Source: JAJPKK01 sp963802745
Lineage (GTDB): Bacteria; Pseudomonadota; Alphaproteobacteria; Rhizobiales; Xanthobacteraceae
Reading direction: 5' to 3'
DNA length: 64,000 nucleotides
NCBI GenBank assembly: GCA_963802745.1
Contig: CAWDKL010000040.1
Span: forward strand, 15,096 to 79,095
Every line of letters starts with the position of its first letter. Within the stretch, counting starts at the first letter, position 1. Shown piece after piece: positions 63,975-64,000 of this stretch. The translations under genes were made by a program, and so were the position numbers. The notes below the pieces were generated by a model, which saw only the letters and a list, made by a program, of their open reading frames with translations, had not been told where the DNA came from and did not search any database.

Positions 63975-64000
63975 CCGATCGCTCTGCTCGCTCGCTAGAT

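Overview
The window is GC-rich chromosomal DNA of an alphaproteobacterium, most likely order Hyphomicrobiales (Rhizobiales), in or near the Bradyrhizobium/Rhodopseudomonas/Xanthobacteraceae group. This rests on a >2300-residue coiled-coil protein that looks like the Growth Pole Ring protein of polar-growing Rhizobiales, the cysE-DUF3126 pair, an AapJ-type binding protein, two soluble NAD-linked formate dehydrogenases, CtrA-like boxes and dispersed GC-rich palindromes. I cannot name a species. No rRNA, tRNA or CRISPR array was found.

Layout. 0-5.6 kb: end of a secreted hypothetical protein, a frameshifted DNA-deoxyinosine glycosylase, then a copper module: bufferin precursor (bufA1), its MNIO maturase (bufB), partner (bufC), a DoxX protein, a DUF2946-like secreted protein carrying an in-frame palindromic repeat, and a PCu(A)C copper chaperone with a Met/His tail. 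5.6-14 kb: NUDIX hydrolase, a RelE/HigB-type toxin-antitoxin pair, a three-domain Aas-like lysophospholipid transporter/acyltransferase/acyl-ACP synthetase divergent from a frameshifted TetR regulator with three operator-like palindromes between them, and tldD. 14.1-19.6 kb: a decayed, AT-richer island with a broken ietA-ietS (ATPase/subtilase) pair, ietS being split by a ~400-bp dispersed repeat, facing a broken small-protein/XRE/ImmA operon. 19.8-27 kb: ureF-ureG without the rest of urease, an aldolase/dehydrogenase fusion, TfoX-like protein, mtnA, a TauD-type dioxygenase and a REase-HEPN-like protein. 27-38 kb: a large M1-M28-PDZ peptidase with a TolB-like partner, a seven-helix membrane protein behind a structured leader, a B3-like metallo-hydrolase, psd, an Atm1-type ABC exporter and an adrenodoxin-type ferredoxin. 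38-46 kb: the giant coiled-coil protein and a dipeptide epimerase. 46-51 kb: DUF3126, cysE, aapJ-like, L,D-transpeptidase, alpha/beta hydrolase, DUF1640. 51.4-64 kb: two formate dehydrogenase loci (an FDH1-type pair with fused NuoE-NuoF subunit, and fdsG-fdsB-fdsA-fdhD-fdsD) with a second toxin-antitoxin pair between them.

How the genes work together. The bufferin cassette should make a copper-sequestering modified peptide in the periplasm, beside PCu(A)C, which delivers copper to cytochrome oxidase. The two formate dehydrogenases would turn formate into CO2 and NADH, with FdhD sulfurating the metal cofactor. The giant coiled-coil protein, the epimerase and the L,D-transpeptidase all point to cell-wall biology but are separate transcription units. 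Ferredoxin and Atm1 are both Fe-S-related.

Caution: single-base frameshifts occur in at least five genes outside the decayed island (near 850, 11630, 20908, 27395 and 31395). They may be residual sequencing errors. Indels are much denser at 14.1-19.6 kb, where at least part of the decay must be real because of the repeat inside ietS.
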